Shown here in pieces: positions 8,594 to 19,981 of a stretch of DNA of 64,000 nt. The translations under genes were made by a program, and so were the position numbers. The DNA is from Aegilops tauschii subsp. strangulata (lineage: Eukaryota; Streptophyta; Magnoliopsida; Poales; Poaceae): assembly GCF_002575655.3 (NCBI RefSeq), contig NC_053038.3:142182885-142246884 (forward strand), read 5' to 3'. Each line of letters begins with the position of its first letter. Position 1 is the first letter of the stretch. Below the pieces are notes generated by a model that was not told the origin of the DNA, did not search any database, and saw only the letters and a program-made list of their open reading frames with translations.

Positions 8594-10770
8594 ATGGTTT
8601 CTAGCGGTGGTTTGGCCCTGGGTCGCGAGATCCGTCTCGGTGCGCTCACCTTCATCGCCGACGACTCCGCCTAGCTCCAAGAAGCCCCCCTCGACGTCAA
8701 GGCTCTCCCCATTCGCGGGGCGGCGCACTTCCGCGCGAGTGCCTGCGGCGTCCTCCTGAGGTAGCCGTTGACTCAGTATCGATCGGCTCCCGTGGTGTCT
8801 TCGCTCCCCGTTGTCCGGTCGCTCGCGGCTCCAGCGGTGGGTGAAGCATGCAGTGGCTCGTCAGTCGGCCACCCCTCAGATCGCGGCGATTGAGCCCGAT
8901 GAATCTCTCTATGGGTTGTTCGATCTGCCGACTGGCCACTCAGATACACTTTCCGAGTGTGAGAGCAACGATCCCATGGCGGAAGTCCTCATGGTCGACT
9001 CCCAGCGCAGTCCGCCCGGATTCCTTTGCGGCGGCGGTGATAGCGGGGGCCCGTCGCGCGACCACGACGAGTATTATCCTCAAGCCCTCACTGCGGAGCA
9101 GAGGGAGGAGCTTCATTGCAGAAACAATCAGGCTCTTCAGACCCCCATCGTTGGGGAGACCTCCGAGGCTCGGGCTTTGGAGGTTGCGCGCTTAGCCACC
9201 TTGGCTGAGCGCACGCGCCTGGAGAATCTTTAGCAAGCACTCGATGACCGCGCCCGCAAACAACTTCTAAGTTCAAGTCGACGACCACGACAATTGTTTC
9301 CGACTGGGCCTCGAGAAGAGTGTCAGGTATACCGTACCCCAATCCAGAATGTCATAGCAGCTGCACGTATCACAGATTCGATTCAGCCGTCCCGTTCAGA
9401 GGCTGGCAGAGGGTTGCAGCAGATTCGAGCACTGCTCAGAGCGGCCGGGGAACAGAACTCGGTTGTTTCTCAGTCGCGCAATAGGATTCACAGCAGGTCC
9501 GTCATAGCGGACACAGTTCAGTTGGCACACAGCCCAAGATCGCCTCCGCGGCATGAAGATCGTGGTTATCGCCAGGACCAGTACCTTAGTCGAGGCCACG
9601 GGCATTTTGATCCGCGATACCACCATGATGACCACCGTCGAGTGCCTACTCCCCCTCTGAGGGGTGGTTCGTACGCGCCCCGGTGGTATGATGACAGGCG
9701 CCCGTACGGTGATGAGCGTAGAGTTCCAGTTGACCTAAGAGAGCCTGGGTGCGATGCGAGGTCAGTCCTCGTACAAGGCTTGGTCGACAGAGGCAGAGCT
9801 AACAGAGAAGGGTTGGACAGAGATCGTCCGAGTGGAAACAGGGCGTTCGTTTCTGGGCCCGAATGTTTCAGCAGGGCCATCCAAGCAGCTGAGATCCCAC
9901 CCAACTTCAGATTGGCTGCGGGAGTGAGCAAGTTTACTGGCGAGTCGAAGCCATACACATGGTTGGAAGATTACTGAGTGGCGGTGCAGATTGGTGGAGG
10001 CAATGATGATGTAGCCATGAAGCACCTTCCCTTGATGCTTGAAGGCTCGGCCATAGCTTGGATGAATCAGGTGGCTCCTAGAAGCATATTTTGTAGGGAA
10101 GATTTGGCCCGAGTGTTTATCAAGACATTTGAAGGCACTTGCAAGTGCCACGTTGGGCTTTTTGAATTGCAGCATTGTGTCCAGAAGCCGAATGCAACTT
10201 TGAGGGATTACATCTAGCGGTGGACTACAGTTCATCATCCGGAGAATGTTTCAGAGCACCAGGCCGTCCGTGCTTTCAAGGAAGGCGTACGGTACAGAGA
10301 GCTCACACTGAAATTCGGTCGCTCCGGGACCATGACTCTGAATCGGATGATGGAGATAGCCACTCGGTATGCAAATGGCGAAGAGGAAGACCGACTCCGC
10401 AATGGCAAGGGGAAGACAGTCGACCAGGACACCAGGGGTGGAGACCCCAGCCGACAACAGAAACGCCATGCCGAAGCCACTGGACAGGCTGAAGCAGCAG
10501 TTGTGAATACCCAAGGAAAGTTTAAAGGAAAAGCCAAGGGGCCGTGGGTGCCCAAAAAGTTGAAGGATCAGTCCGTCCAGGACGTCCTGGATTTGCCGTG
10601 TCACATTCACACGAAGAAGGATGAAGAGGGTAACTTGATTCTGCCCAAGCATACCACTCGATAGTGCAGACTCCTGATTCAGCAGTTCCGAGAGGTTCAG
10701 CCTAGTGAGAAGGACTCTAATAAGGATGAATATGAGGAAAAAGATGATGGTTACCTGAAGGTCAATGCTA
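8594..10770 (+). pseudogene. gag: Gypsy gag, degenerate
   Basis: This is the remnant of the structural Gag protein, which packages element RNA in cytoplasmic particles. The probable start is the ATG at 8594; that frame has TAG codons near 8672 and 8762, then shifts near 8890 into the frame used to the end. That frame continues with in-frame stops at 9231, 9975, 10215 and 10662. Between 9,330 and 9,850 the product is rich in Arg, Asp and Pro and basic. The conserved gag domain spans about 9,930-10,390 (KFTGESKPYTWLEDY, then AIAWMNQ, then MTLNRMMEIATRYANGEEED). A Cys-His cluster (CHIH...KH...C) near 10,600-10,670 is a plausible degenerate zinc knuckle, interrupted by the stop at 10662. Cleavage and assembly function are not possible in this copy. 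Confidence 0.85.
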
Positions 10771-10775
10771 CCTTA

Positions 10776-11437
10776 GTGATCTTTGCTGATGTCGAGAGCA
10801 AAAGTCGACTGAAAGTCATAAACAAAGAAGTGAACATGGTTGCTCCGGCAACTACGACGTACCTGAAGTGGTCGAAGACTCCCATTACATTCGACCAGTC
10901 TGATCACCCGACTCACATTGCTACCCCCGGGCGGCAAGCTTTGGTGGTCGACCCAGTCGTCGGGGGCACCCGATTGCCTAAAGTTCTCATGGATGGTGGC
11001 AGTGGTCTGAACATTCTGTATGCTGAGACCCTCCAGGGGATGGGCATTCCGATGTCCCAACTCAATGAGAACAACATGCAATTCCCTGGAGTCATCCCAG
11101 GGAAAATGCTCTTGATGTGGTTTTCGGTGATTCCAAGAATTTTCGCAAGGAGAAGTTGACGTTTGAGGTAGTGGATTTCCACAATGCCTATCATGCTATT
11201 CTAGGCAGGCCCGCATATGCTCGTTTCATGGCTTGTCCAAGTTACGTATATCTTAAGTTGAAGATGCCCGGGCCCAAAGGTGTGATTACAGTCACTGGGA
11301 ATAGGCAGAGAGCAGAGGAGTGCCTCCAGAAGGGTTCCAAGATTGCTGATGAACAAATGGCAGTGGTGGAACTGAAAGAGTACAAGAAAAATGCCGATCT
11401 GTGTGATTTGTTGCGAGCCAAGAAGCCTGCATTATAA
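10776..11437 (+). pseudogene. Gypsy aspartic protease, frameshifted
   Basis: This is the remnant of the retroviral-type aspartic protease that processes Gag-Pol. The active-site loop reads VLMDGGSGLNILY at about 10,984-11,022 in the same frame as gag. The DGGSG form in place of D-S/T-G is usual for this lineage. Near 11,105 a small deletion removes several residues after IPGK and shifts the frame. The product then continues as DVVFGDSKNFRKEKL, FHNAYHAILGRPAYARF and PGPKGVITVTGNR, with a stop at 11435. The AILGR motif corresponds to the family's flap-distal ILGR segment. Further stops at 11447 and 11537 separate it from the reverse transcriptase frame. Confidence 0.82.
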
Positions 11438-11551
11438 TCCGCATTTTAGTCGGCCGGTGAGAGGAATCTAGTCCACATTCACCGGGAAGACCCCACAGCT
11501 GCTCCGACCCACATCTCAACGACACTCGATAGCAAATAGGAAGCCGCGCTC

Positions 11552-12328
11552 ATCCAGTTCCTCCGTGAGAACTGGGGCATCGTTGCATGGAAACCATCAG
11601 ACATGCCAGGTGTACCCAGGGGGCTGGCTGAGCACCGTTTACGTGTCGACTCAAAGGCAAAACCTGTCAAAGAGCATCTCCGTCGGCCCGCCACGGAAAA
11701 GAGGAAGGCGATTGGCGAGGAGGTTGCTCGGCTCCTAGCAGCTAAGTTCATCCGCGAGATATACCACTCCGAGTGGCTCGCCAATGTCGTCATGGTCCCC
11801 AAGAAGGATAATTCACTTCGTATGTGTATTGATTTCAAGCATATCAATCGGGCCTGCCCGAAAGATCATTTTCCTCTCCCCCGCATCGATCAGATAGTTG
11901 ACTCGACTGCAGAGTGTGAGCGTTTGTCTTTTCTGGATGCATATTCCGGGTACCATCAGATCCGACTGTATGGGCCCTATGAAATAAAAACGGAATTCAT
12001 CACCCCGTTCGGATGTTTTTTCTATGTCACCATGCCTTTTGGTCTCAAGAATGCTGGCGCCACATTCATGCGCATGATTCAGAAGTGCCTGCTCACTCAG
12101 ATCAGTCGGAATGTGGAGGCATATATGGATGATATTGTGGTCAAGTCATGCAAGAGTTCCGACCTATTGTCTGACCTCGATGAAACCTTTGCCAATCTTA
12201 GAACATATGACATCAAGCTGAATCTGTCCAAGTGCACATTCGGAGTTCCTGGAGGAAAGGTGCTCGATTTTCTCGTTTTCGAATGAGGGATAGATGCAAA
12301 TCCCGAAAAGATTGGTGCAATTCTCCGA
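11552..12328 (+). pseudogene. Gypsy reverse transcriptase
   Basis: This domain would copy element RNA into cDNA. Conserved blocks appear in order: WKPSDMPGVP, SEWLANVVMVPKKD, MCIDFKHINRACPKDHFPLP, LDAYSGYHQI, FCFFYVTMPFGLKNAGATF-like sequence and the catalytic YMDDIVV at about 12,121-12,141. The first catalytic Asp (LDAYSGY) and both Asp residues of the YMDD box are present. A TGA at 12284-12286 interrupts the thumb region (DFLVFE stop GIDANPEK). The open frame is 227 codons from the ATG at 11603. The true N-terminus comes by readthrough from the protease, so that ATG is not a natural start. Confidence 0.92.
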
Positions 12329-12976
12329 ATGAAACTCCTTGTGCGTGTGCATGACGTTCAGAAGCTTAAAGGTTGTCTTACTGCATTAAGTCGATTCATT
12401 TCTCGTCTTGGTGAAAAGGCATTGCCTCTTTACCGACTGATGAAAAAGTCTGATACATTCGAGTGGACTCCTGAAGCTGATGCAGTGTTTGTAGAGCTCA
12501 AAGCCCTGATTTCCACCCAGCCGGTGCTTGTTGCTCCGGTCAACAAAGAGCCTCTACTGTTATATATTGCAGCCACTGGTCAAGTTGTCAGGACAGTGCT
12601 CATAGTGGAGCGAGAAGAAGAAGGCAAGGCCTATAAAGTTCAACGCCCAGTGTATTACATTTCTGAAGTCTTGACTCCGTCCAAGCAAAGGTATCCACTT
12701 TACCAGAAGCTTGTCTATGGAATTTATTTGACTAGGAAGAAATTTGCACATTACTTCCAAGACCACTCGGTTTCAGTCGTTAGCGATGCTCCATTGTCTG
12801 AAATCTTGAACAATCGAGATGAAACCGGCCAAGTGGCTAAGTGGGCAATTGAACTTCTTCCTCTAGATATCAAGTTTGAAGAAAAGAAGGCAATCAAGTC
12901 TCAAGCAATCACAGATTTCTTGGCTGAGTGGATTGAGCAACAGTAGCCGACTCAAGTTGACTCGGAACACCGGACC
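12329..12976 (+). pseudogene. Gypsy RNase H (pol-type) and tether
   Basis: This region continues the frame of the reverse transcriptase. It holds the connection segment (LKGCLTALSRFISRLGEKA, PLYRLMKK, FEWTPEADAVF) and the reverse-transcriptase-linked RNase H remnant (LLLYIAATGQVV, RPVYYISEVL, KQRYPLYQKL, HSVSVVSDAPL). It ends at a TAG at 12944-12946 after FLAEWIEQQ. Acidic residues at the usual RNase H positions are poorly kept, as is typical of the decayed tether-like RNase H in Tat elements, where a second RNase H has taken over. Confidence 0.85.
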
Positions 12977-13246
12977 ATGTTCTTTGATGGATCTAAGATG
13001 TTAAACGGTTCTGGTGCTGGAGTGGTCTTGGTGTCCCCAAGAGGCGATAAACTCAGTTATGTTCTCCAGATTCAATTTGATTCCTCCAATAATGAAGCTG
13101 AGTACGAAGCACTCCTCTACAGGTTGCGTATGGCCATCTCACTCGGCGTCCGTCGCCTGATGGTCTACGACGACTCAGATTTGGTAGTTAATCAGGTGAT
13201 GAAGGAATGGGATGTCAGGAACCCCGCCATGACCAGATACTGCAGC
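12977..13246 (+). pseudogene. Second (archaeal-type) RNase H, N-terminal part, cut by the nested insertion
   Basis: The motifs MFFDGSKMLNGSGAG, SNNEAEYEALLYRL and MVYDDSDLVVNQV are those of the additional RNase H found in Tat elements. They supply three of the four metal-binding acidic residues (Asp in FDGS, Glu in NNEAEYEAL, Asp in DSDLV). The normal GDSDLV reads DDSDLV. The element sequence ends at TACTGCAGC (13,246), and the frame then reads 16 codons into the foreign LTR before a stop at 13297. The fourth acidic residue is at about 62,560, beyond 49 kb of inserted DNA. Confidence 0.85.
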
Positions 13247-14018
13247 CTTGCCCAAGTTGAGCTCAGGTGGATACCCCATGTGAGAGCATCATCATGATCT
13301 TGATTCTGGACCCTTTTGGTCAGTTGCAAATCAACTATATTAAGCTTTGATCTTTTTGCCTCCAAAACCACCAGGATCATAGTCCTCCCATAGTTAAACA
13401 CCCCAGACAACTCCATTTGACCCAATCAGCCCCCTGTTGATCACCACTGCTCATCCAAAACTGATACAACAAAGTTTCAGCGATGCCATACTCCTCTCCT
13501 TGGCTCCATCCCGTTATATTTAACCTCTGGGATGCCTTGGGGATCAAGGACTAGCCCCCAGACAAGTTTTGCCAGCCCATTGTGTCCTCCCGTGACATGT
13601 CGCGTGGTGACCGCGTGTATTTTTGCCCGTGCACGCGCTCTGGATGCAGCAAACGCGCTCTGACGCTTCGGCCTCTTCCTCCCCGTCTGTGCACTCGTCC
13701 ACTCATCACCCGACCATGTCTAGCATGTTCCCCGCGTCGTCGCCGTCTCTCTGGAGCCCTTTCCCCCTCCGTCTTCTTCCCCGGTGAGCCGTCACCGTCG
13801 CCGCACCGTTCTGACCCGTGACCACGTTGTCTTCCTCGCCCGTGTCCTTTTCCTCCTCGTGTCCTCGAGTGCCTCTCATCTCCGTGACCTCTGTGCCTCG
13901 TCCGCGTCCTCCCTCGTCGCCTTGCCGCCCCTCCCCGTGACCCTTGGCCGCGCGTGCCCATCGCCGGAGCGCGGACACGTAGCCGCGCGCGTGCCACCTC
14001 ACCCCTCGCTGCCCTGGC

Positions 14019-14027
14019 TATATAAGG
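14019..14027 (+). promoter_or_regulatory. TATA box of element B 5' LTR
   Basis: GGCTATATAAGGCCACCCC is preserved in both LTRs (here and at 21,705-21,713). It is followed about 30 bp downstream by CT-rich leader-like sequence, so transcription probably starts near 14,050. Confidence 0.75.
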
Positions 14028-14656
14028 CCACCCCGAGGTCGCTCAACCTCACCAACAGCCTCACCTCACTCCCAGGAACTTGCCTAGCCTCTCCACCGAG
14101 CTGGAGCTGCTCTCCTCACTGCTCTCTGCCTCCATCGCCGTCGTACGGCTTTGGCCAAATCCGCCCGAACCAAGCACCCCCCTCCTTCCTGACCTCACTA
14201 GAGGACCACCAGGACCCCTTAGATCCTCCCCGTGCCCTCTCCCTCTCGCCGGAGCCACTATGGCCAAAAACCCACTCGTGCCTGAAGCCCCTTCGCCGGA
14301 GTCCTTGCTGCTCTCAACCCCGCCCCCTCGAGGTTCATTCTGCCAAGGGATGGGTGCGGCTCGACGCGCTGATCATCCCGGTAGGTCGGCCGGCGAGAAT
14401 GGTGGCCGGAGCCGCCCAGGAGCCTCGCCGGAGCGTGCCGGTCCTCCCCTGCATCGCGGGGAGGCGCGAGGAGGACGACGACCTCGGGTCAGGCGGGCCC
14501 TATCTCCGTGTAGCCCCACCTGTCGGCGAGCGGGCGTTGACCCGGGCTGCCCACGTGGATAAGTGATGGCCCCCAGCCCCGTGGGACCCGCACGTCAGCG
14601 TCACACGCGCCCGGTCCCACCACTGCCTAGCTGGATAAGTGGAAACGCCTTTCAGG

Positions 14657-14786
14657 GAAATACGTTTTCAATAAGGGAAAGCGTATTCTGGTCTTAGTTC
14701 GGTTGGAAATGCGTTTTCCTTCTGGAAAAGCGTATTTTCACTTAACTATGGCTAGAAATACGTTTTCTCTGCTGAGAAGGCGTATT
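14657..14786 (+). repeat. Three tandem stem-loop repeats in element B 5' LTR
   Basis: Each unit pairs GAAATACGTTTTC with GGAAAGCGTATT across a short loop. The units are 14,657-14,687, 14,705-14,736 and 14,755-14,786, about 50 bp apart. They lie about 640 bp downstream of the TATA box, so the transcript would carry three similar hairpins. The same array is present in the other LTR at 22,346-22,475. Confidence 0.75.
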
Positions 14787-16903
14787 CAACTAAATGTGCT
14801 TTCTGTTTTTCAGCTCAGGGGCCTCTTTGTAGAAATCTTTTTATAGATTGGTCCCTGGACTTTGTCCGGCTATAACTTTTTGCTCGTAACTCCGATTAAG
14901 GTGAAACCAACGCCCACGTCTTCGTCTCGTCAAGCCCGTTCTGTTCCCATAATTTTCACTATGGTTTGACATATTGAAAATGACCTTTTTTCCCTTGCCC
15001 CTAATCAGCCTCTCCGAGAGAGAACCCTTTCTGGCGGTTCTTTCCGCGATCGTTCCGCACCTCTTCCCGGAGCATTCTTCACCCTAGGAAAGCCACAACC
15101 TCCATTTGCATGATAGCCATGCAGAAGCATTGGTTTTCAACTTGAATCTTTAATAACTGTTTGTTTGCTGCTGCTGTCATTATTTCGGTTATGCTTATGG
15201 ATCAGTGGTGACCATCATGCTATGTTCCTTGCACTCTTTATTATGTTCTTCATGCTAGTATTACTTTAATATTGGCCATGCTTGGGAGTAGTACATGTTG
15301 GTGATGGTCTTCGGTGCATGACTATCGTCTTTTCCGAGTACCGTTGTTATGCATGTTCTTTTGCTCCCAGTTGGTTAAATGCTTGTATGGTAGTTTTATT
15401 GTTATGTTATTGCATGGTATTTATTGTTGATGCTAGTGGTCATGTTATGCTATGAGTAGTATTCTAGTTGTGATAGCCATGCTCGTCAGTATGCCATGCT
15501 CATCTGGATAAATGGTTAAATGTTGTTGTTATGCTCGTTGATTGGGATGCACCCCCATGCTTATGTTAATATCATGTTCATGCATTGTAGTTGCATCAGG
15601 TTATTTTTATCATGACTCAGCATATTGCATTCAGGTTTAACCGGATTAAATTGAACTTGAACAACTGTTGGCTGAGTCATGGTGCCACCATATCGAGCTG
15701 ACCAGTGCAACCACGCTTACCTTATGGGGGGGGGTCCTAACTGGGTCTATTGTCATGCCTCTCGCCGGTGCCTCCCGCGAGGGAAGGTTATGCGCGGGCG
15801 CTACCTTGGCCGAGTCGGACGGCATAAGCCTTGTGTGCCCGTTGTTTTTGTAAGGATCCTTGTCCCCGTTTGGGACCGTTTTGCCACGACGATGGCTGTT
15901 GGTGCCTTTGGTAGGCACGGGGCCACCCAGGACTTAGCCCAATGGGGAGTTGGTCGGAGTGGCCAGGAGAGTGTCATGGCAGTAGGACGGTTTTGTCGGA
16001 ATGTTGTTGGTCCACCCGAATGGGAGTGCGAGGCCATGGGTTCCGTGGTGTGGGTACAGTGTGCTAACCTCTGCAGTGTGTGTGTGTTAAATCTATCGAT
16101 AGCCGCGCCCGCGGATATGGGCCCAGTTCTTGTCAGTCACATTGTGGGTCAACAGTAATAATAATGATGTGCTTAATAACAACCCTGGTTCGATGATGAA
16201 AGAAGTTGGTTGATATTTATGTGATCATGAGAGGATCACTGTGGTATCGTGAGTACTAACTTGTTGGATATTTGGGATGTTATGCGAGAGTCAAGGGTAA
16301 AGGTCAAGCTCCTTGTGGTCATAAATGATTACTACGGTATTGTTAATACCAAGCTTGATTGGATCCTGAGATGATTGTGTGATGTCCGTGGTGGTAAGTG
16401 ATGCAAGTGAAGGTTACGAGGTAACCCGAGCAGAGTAAGTTGGTGCATGATAGTTTCATCATGTTGCATGCTAGTCTCATCATGTTCATATGTTTATGCC
16501 ATGCTCATATTGTTCTAGCTGTATCATGTTGTACATGCCATGTTGTTCTGATAGTATCGTGTTCATCATTTCTTAATAATTTGTAATTGCCGTGCTATTG
16601 CTTGTCTTGATTGCTTTGGTTGCTGTGCGCTTGCAAGTACATTCAATGTACTGACCTGGCATGTCATGCCAGTTTGCAGGTCATGCCAGATTTGATTGCT
16701 TGTTTGCCGTGCATTCCTTGTTTGCAAGCTAGGATAAGCATTCCAGCCAGAGTCCCTGCAGAGTGGAGTTCATCACCGTCGGCGCTGTTCCGCTGCCAGG
16801 AGTTATTCCGCTGCATCGTGTTGTTCTGCTGCTTGCATGGAGCAACCGTGGCAGGCGTAGTGTCGCCGTGCCGATGTAATCCCCTTGTACCCATATAGAT
16901 TGT

Positions 16904-16909
16904 AATAAA
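16904..16909 (+). terminator. Poly(A) signal of element B 5' LTR
   Basis: AATAAA lies in TTGTAATAAAGAGCTG, 106 bp before the LTR end. The same signal is at 62,419-62,424 in the 3' LTR. The position is suitable for an R-U5 polyadenylation signal. Confidence 0.6.
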
Positions 16910-17019
16910 GAGCTGATTTGTTCTATGCTAAGCAGTGCTGTATTCCAGAAGACTTCTCCTTGATCTCTGGGCTGGAATACGGGGCGTTCCGGTTTCTCTG
17001 AGGCGGGGTGCCACAGGCT

Positions 17020-17031
17020 TGGTATCAGAGC
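17020..17031 (+). other. Primer-binding site of element B (tRNA-iMet)
   Basis: TGGTATCAGAGC is a perfect 12-base complement of the plant initiator-Met tRNA 3' end. It begins 5 bp after the LTR terminus at 17015. Confidence 0.9.
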
Positions 17032-17964
17032 AGGTCTGGCTGTAGGATGCCCTAGCCCACGCGAACGTTAGAATGCGGTAGTATAGAGCCCCGTTGGTTT
17101 GTTGCACTTGATTGCTGCATTTGTTTGTTGCATAGCATGCATATAGATTATTATCTTGCCGCTAACGGTTAATCATGTGAGTGTAGGTGGTATCGGTTTC
17201 GATCCACTACCTACGCCCTCCTTCTTAGCATGCCTGCTCTTCGGTGTTCAGCGTCATCTCTGTCCCAGTAGAGTGATGCCCTGGTACCGAGTGTTCCAGA
17301 CACCATTTGCAGGAGTTATGCTCAGGTATTGCGTCGATATCTTTTCCTCCACCCAAATCGTTTTGGTGATAGACGTGTCTTTATCCCGAATCATGCCCTC
17401 CATCTCGTCCCTTTGGCAACCCTTACTGATCTTTGTCATCAGAAGAGGGCAATGCCAGCAAGCCTTGCTTTTCCTCCACTATATTGCCCTGTCATTCCAT
17501 TCTTAGGACGTGTACGATTCCCTTTAGTACGCTTGATGATGATGTGGCCGTGACCTTGTGTCTCGCTACTTGATCACCAAGTCCGTCCTCGCCTCCATAT
17601 CTATCCAGATCTAACCGGTGTTCAGCCAGCGCTTGGTGTAGCCTTGGTTACGCCAACTCTTTCCACACACAGACTCACTTTCATGCACACCGCCACAGCA
17701 TACTAGACTGTAGTACCAGAGCTTCAGCGACAATTGTGTGCTTAGGTGTGCATGCATATTATTGTGTGAGTAGCAGTAATATGTGCTGATTGCTTTATAT
17801 TATTAGTATGCTTATGTGCTTTTGTTTTCGTCGTTTCTTTTGTTTTCTTTCTTTGGGCCTTCGGTGTTACAAATTTTCCCCTTATTAAAGTTGCTCGTCA
17901 ACCGACACCGGACCTGAAGAATCAGCAAGGAATGCATATATTTGGAAACTCAGGTAAACAGAAT

Positions 17965-18110
17965 GGAATTATCAGCAGACTGCAGTGAAATTGGAATATC
18001 TTGTCCGAATGCAAAAGAAATCCTGGATGGACTGTTAGTATCAAGTTTGCATCAGTATGGAATTCTCAGCCGACTGCATTGAGATCTGGGGATATCTGAT
18101 CGTGATACGG
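17965..18110 (+). repeat. Degenerate 94-bp repeat, two units
   Basis: GGAATTATCAGCAGACTGCA at 17,965 recurs as GGAATTCTCAGCCGACTGCA at 18,059. Similar but weaker echoes (CAAGTTTGCATCAG and CAGGTTTGCCTCAG) occupy the same relative positions. Confidence 0.6.
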
Positions 18111-18471
18111 ATAATCAGGTTTGCCTCAGTGTGCACACTTCATAGCAGAAATGATCATGAAGATAAGCTATGTGCAAGATTGACAGTATATGGCAGTACA
18201 TCTCAAGAGTCAGATCTGCAACAGTTCAGTCATAAAGCAAGTCTGCCTCGGGAATCAGATTTTCATATATAAGCCGTCAGCATACCACCAAGGTCTTGCA
18301 AGTCACTCGAAAGCAGATTTGACAGGCACAGGAGGATTGTTAAAAGAAGGAAGCCAGCTATACACCACAGTGTGACAAAGGTATGAGCTCAGTACAGGTA
18401 CCTGTGAACCTGGAAGATGATCCTGATGAGCCCTTGTCTTGTTTCTCCAGTAACGGCACCACGCCTATGAT

Positions 18472-18730
18472 CTGAGCCGTTTTTAGCTATCCGGGGTGGA
18501 TGCCGATTTTTATTTCTCCCTTCAACGACTGTCATGAGTTCTGAGCTGCTTTTCGGCCGTCTCATACAACTGTTGAGTTTCTTTTTGTGACAGTAGCCCT
18601 ATAGCTGCTTTTGGCTATTTTAGGGAGCTGCCACCTTCTTCTTATCGACCCAGTCTGATGTTCTGAGCTGCTTTTCAGCCGTCCTGAGCCGTTGTTGAGT
18701 TATCTCAGTAATGTCCCAGATCTGAGTTGT
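18472..18730 (+). repeat. Degenerate 60-bp repeat, five units
   Basis: Related cores begin at 18,472 (CTGAGCCGTTTTTAGC), 18,541 (CTGAGCTGCTTTTCGGCC), 18,601 (ATAGCTGCTTTTGGC), 18,663 (CTGAGCTGCTTTTCAGCC) and 18,722 (CTGAGTTGT). Spacings are 69, 60, 62 and 59 bp. Confidence 0.65.
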
Positions 18731-19967
18731 AAAGACCGTTCTGGTGGCTACTGATTTATTTGTCGATTTCTTGGAAGGGTTCAGATGATCATTTTTCTAC
18801 GGTCAGAACTTGAGAGGTGATGAACCGGCAATTTGAATAATGCTACCATGTCAGGAAATGAGGATAAGAGTACGCATGTCAGAGTATTGCACCCGACAGA
18901 ATCCATGGTCACACGAAGAAGCAATATGACTGAGCTCTTTTAGCCAAGGATCCAGACAAGAAAAACAATAATGGAGTAGCAAGACCGGTTATGCAGTTAT
19001 GAAAATGGTTGCAAGACCCACATGGTGCAGATACCCGGACAGTCTGAGTCCGTATGGATCACCATGGATATTCACCTTAGGTGGGTCTGCTCAATTTTGG
19101 TAACGACTTCAGATCGAGACGACCCGCTCAGTTAACAGTATCTGCTCATATTTGTCAGTATCAAATATCCGAATCTGTGAAGTCAAACCAAAGGTCAAAT
19201 CAACAGTGTGACTCCAGCAACTGTGGCAAAGCATCGCACAACCTACTATCCCCACGGATACGCCAACAGAATGAATAATCAGGATGTCGAGTAACAGTCT
19301 TGAGGCATGTGCCCTCACTTATGAGGATTATCAAAGGATAGCCTGTCGGGAGCCAAATTCTTTTGCCAGAACCACCGTCAGTCGAGTCTGCGGATATTAT
19401 CATGTAAGATCATACCCCTTCATGCTGGCCCCGGCAAGCGACAGTCAAATATTTGGAACGGGTCTGATACTCTAGAAGGTGGAGCCAGCTAAGATGATTC
19501 AGAACTTCTGCGATGGGTCAGAATCTGTCAGGAAACGGATATGCCTCAACTCACAATTTGGAACCCAAAGGACCTACATTCAGTGAACAAACCCAATGCA
19601 AGGAGTCAGAGCTTGGGTGTTCACCAGGAAAATGTGGCCACAACTTCATGAAAGGTTGTCAGTGCTGGATGACGCACCCATCGGAAATCACTCTCGGATT
19701 TGTGAGACAGACACATATTTCAGTCATGGAATCTCAGCTAAGTCAGCGGGTATGAAAATAGTTGGAGCCAGTATAAGCATGAACAAGCCAGGTAAGATCT
19801 GTGAGAATATGGATACAATGAATCAGACCACCCAGAGCCAGTCAGGTAGAAATTTAGTGGGGACAACAATAAAGGAAAAAGGAGACCCGAGTTGGAAACG
19901 GTTTCCTTAAGTCAGTATATTCATACTTGTTCCCTGAGCAACCAAATCTCGAGGATGAGTTTTCTTT

Positions 19968-19981
19968 AAGGGGGTAAGAGT
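19968..19981 (+). other. Polypurine tract of element B
   Basis: AAGGGGGTAAGAG immediately precedes the 3' LTR start TGTAACAGCC. The preceding CTCGAGGATGAG is the context seen in many grass Gypsy elements, and the tract would prime plus-strand synthesis. Confidence 0.8.

Larger units (their letters stand above)
13247..17015 (+). mobile_element. Element B 5' LTR, missing its first 949 bp
   Basis: This aligns base for base with 20,931-23,401 followed by 61,240-62,529. It lacks the segment corresponding to 19,982-20,930, including the 155-bp repeat array. It ends GGTGCCACA just before the primer site. It keeps a TATA box, the triple stem-loop and an AATAAA signal. Differences from the other LTR are mainly transitions plus short indels, for example a longer G run at 15,725 and an extra CAGGAGTTATTCCGCTG-like insert near 16,797. 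By eye I count 2-3% difference near 13,300-13,540 and about 7% near 15,780-15,900. A GC-rich block (13,560-14,620) has long open frames on both strands, which I do not regard as genes. Confidence 0.88.
17016..19981 (+). mobile_element. Element B internal region, non-coding
   Basis: The region starts with GGCT and the primer site and ends with a polypurine tract. At 2,966 bp it is too short for gag-pol, and I find no reverse transcriptase, protease, RNase H or integrase motif in any frame. The open frames are short (the longest are 116 codons at 17156-17506 and 104 codons at 19596-19910) and carry no domain. The middle part (17,965-18,730) consists largely of degenerate short repeats. The bases around 17,868-17,900 (TTCGGTGTTACAAATTTTCC) have no assignment. 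Confidence 0.8.

Noticed and set aside
13784..14566. 260-codon frame in element B 5' LTR and the 244-codon minus frame at 21391-22125
   Set aside because: It spans the TATA box of the LTR, is not conserved as a frame in the other LTR, and has only the composition expected of GC-rich DNA.
17156..17506. 116-codon frame in element B internal region as a gag remnant
   Set aside because: No gag, zinc-knuckle or protease motif could be recognised in any frame.
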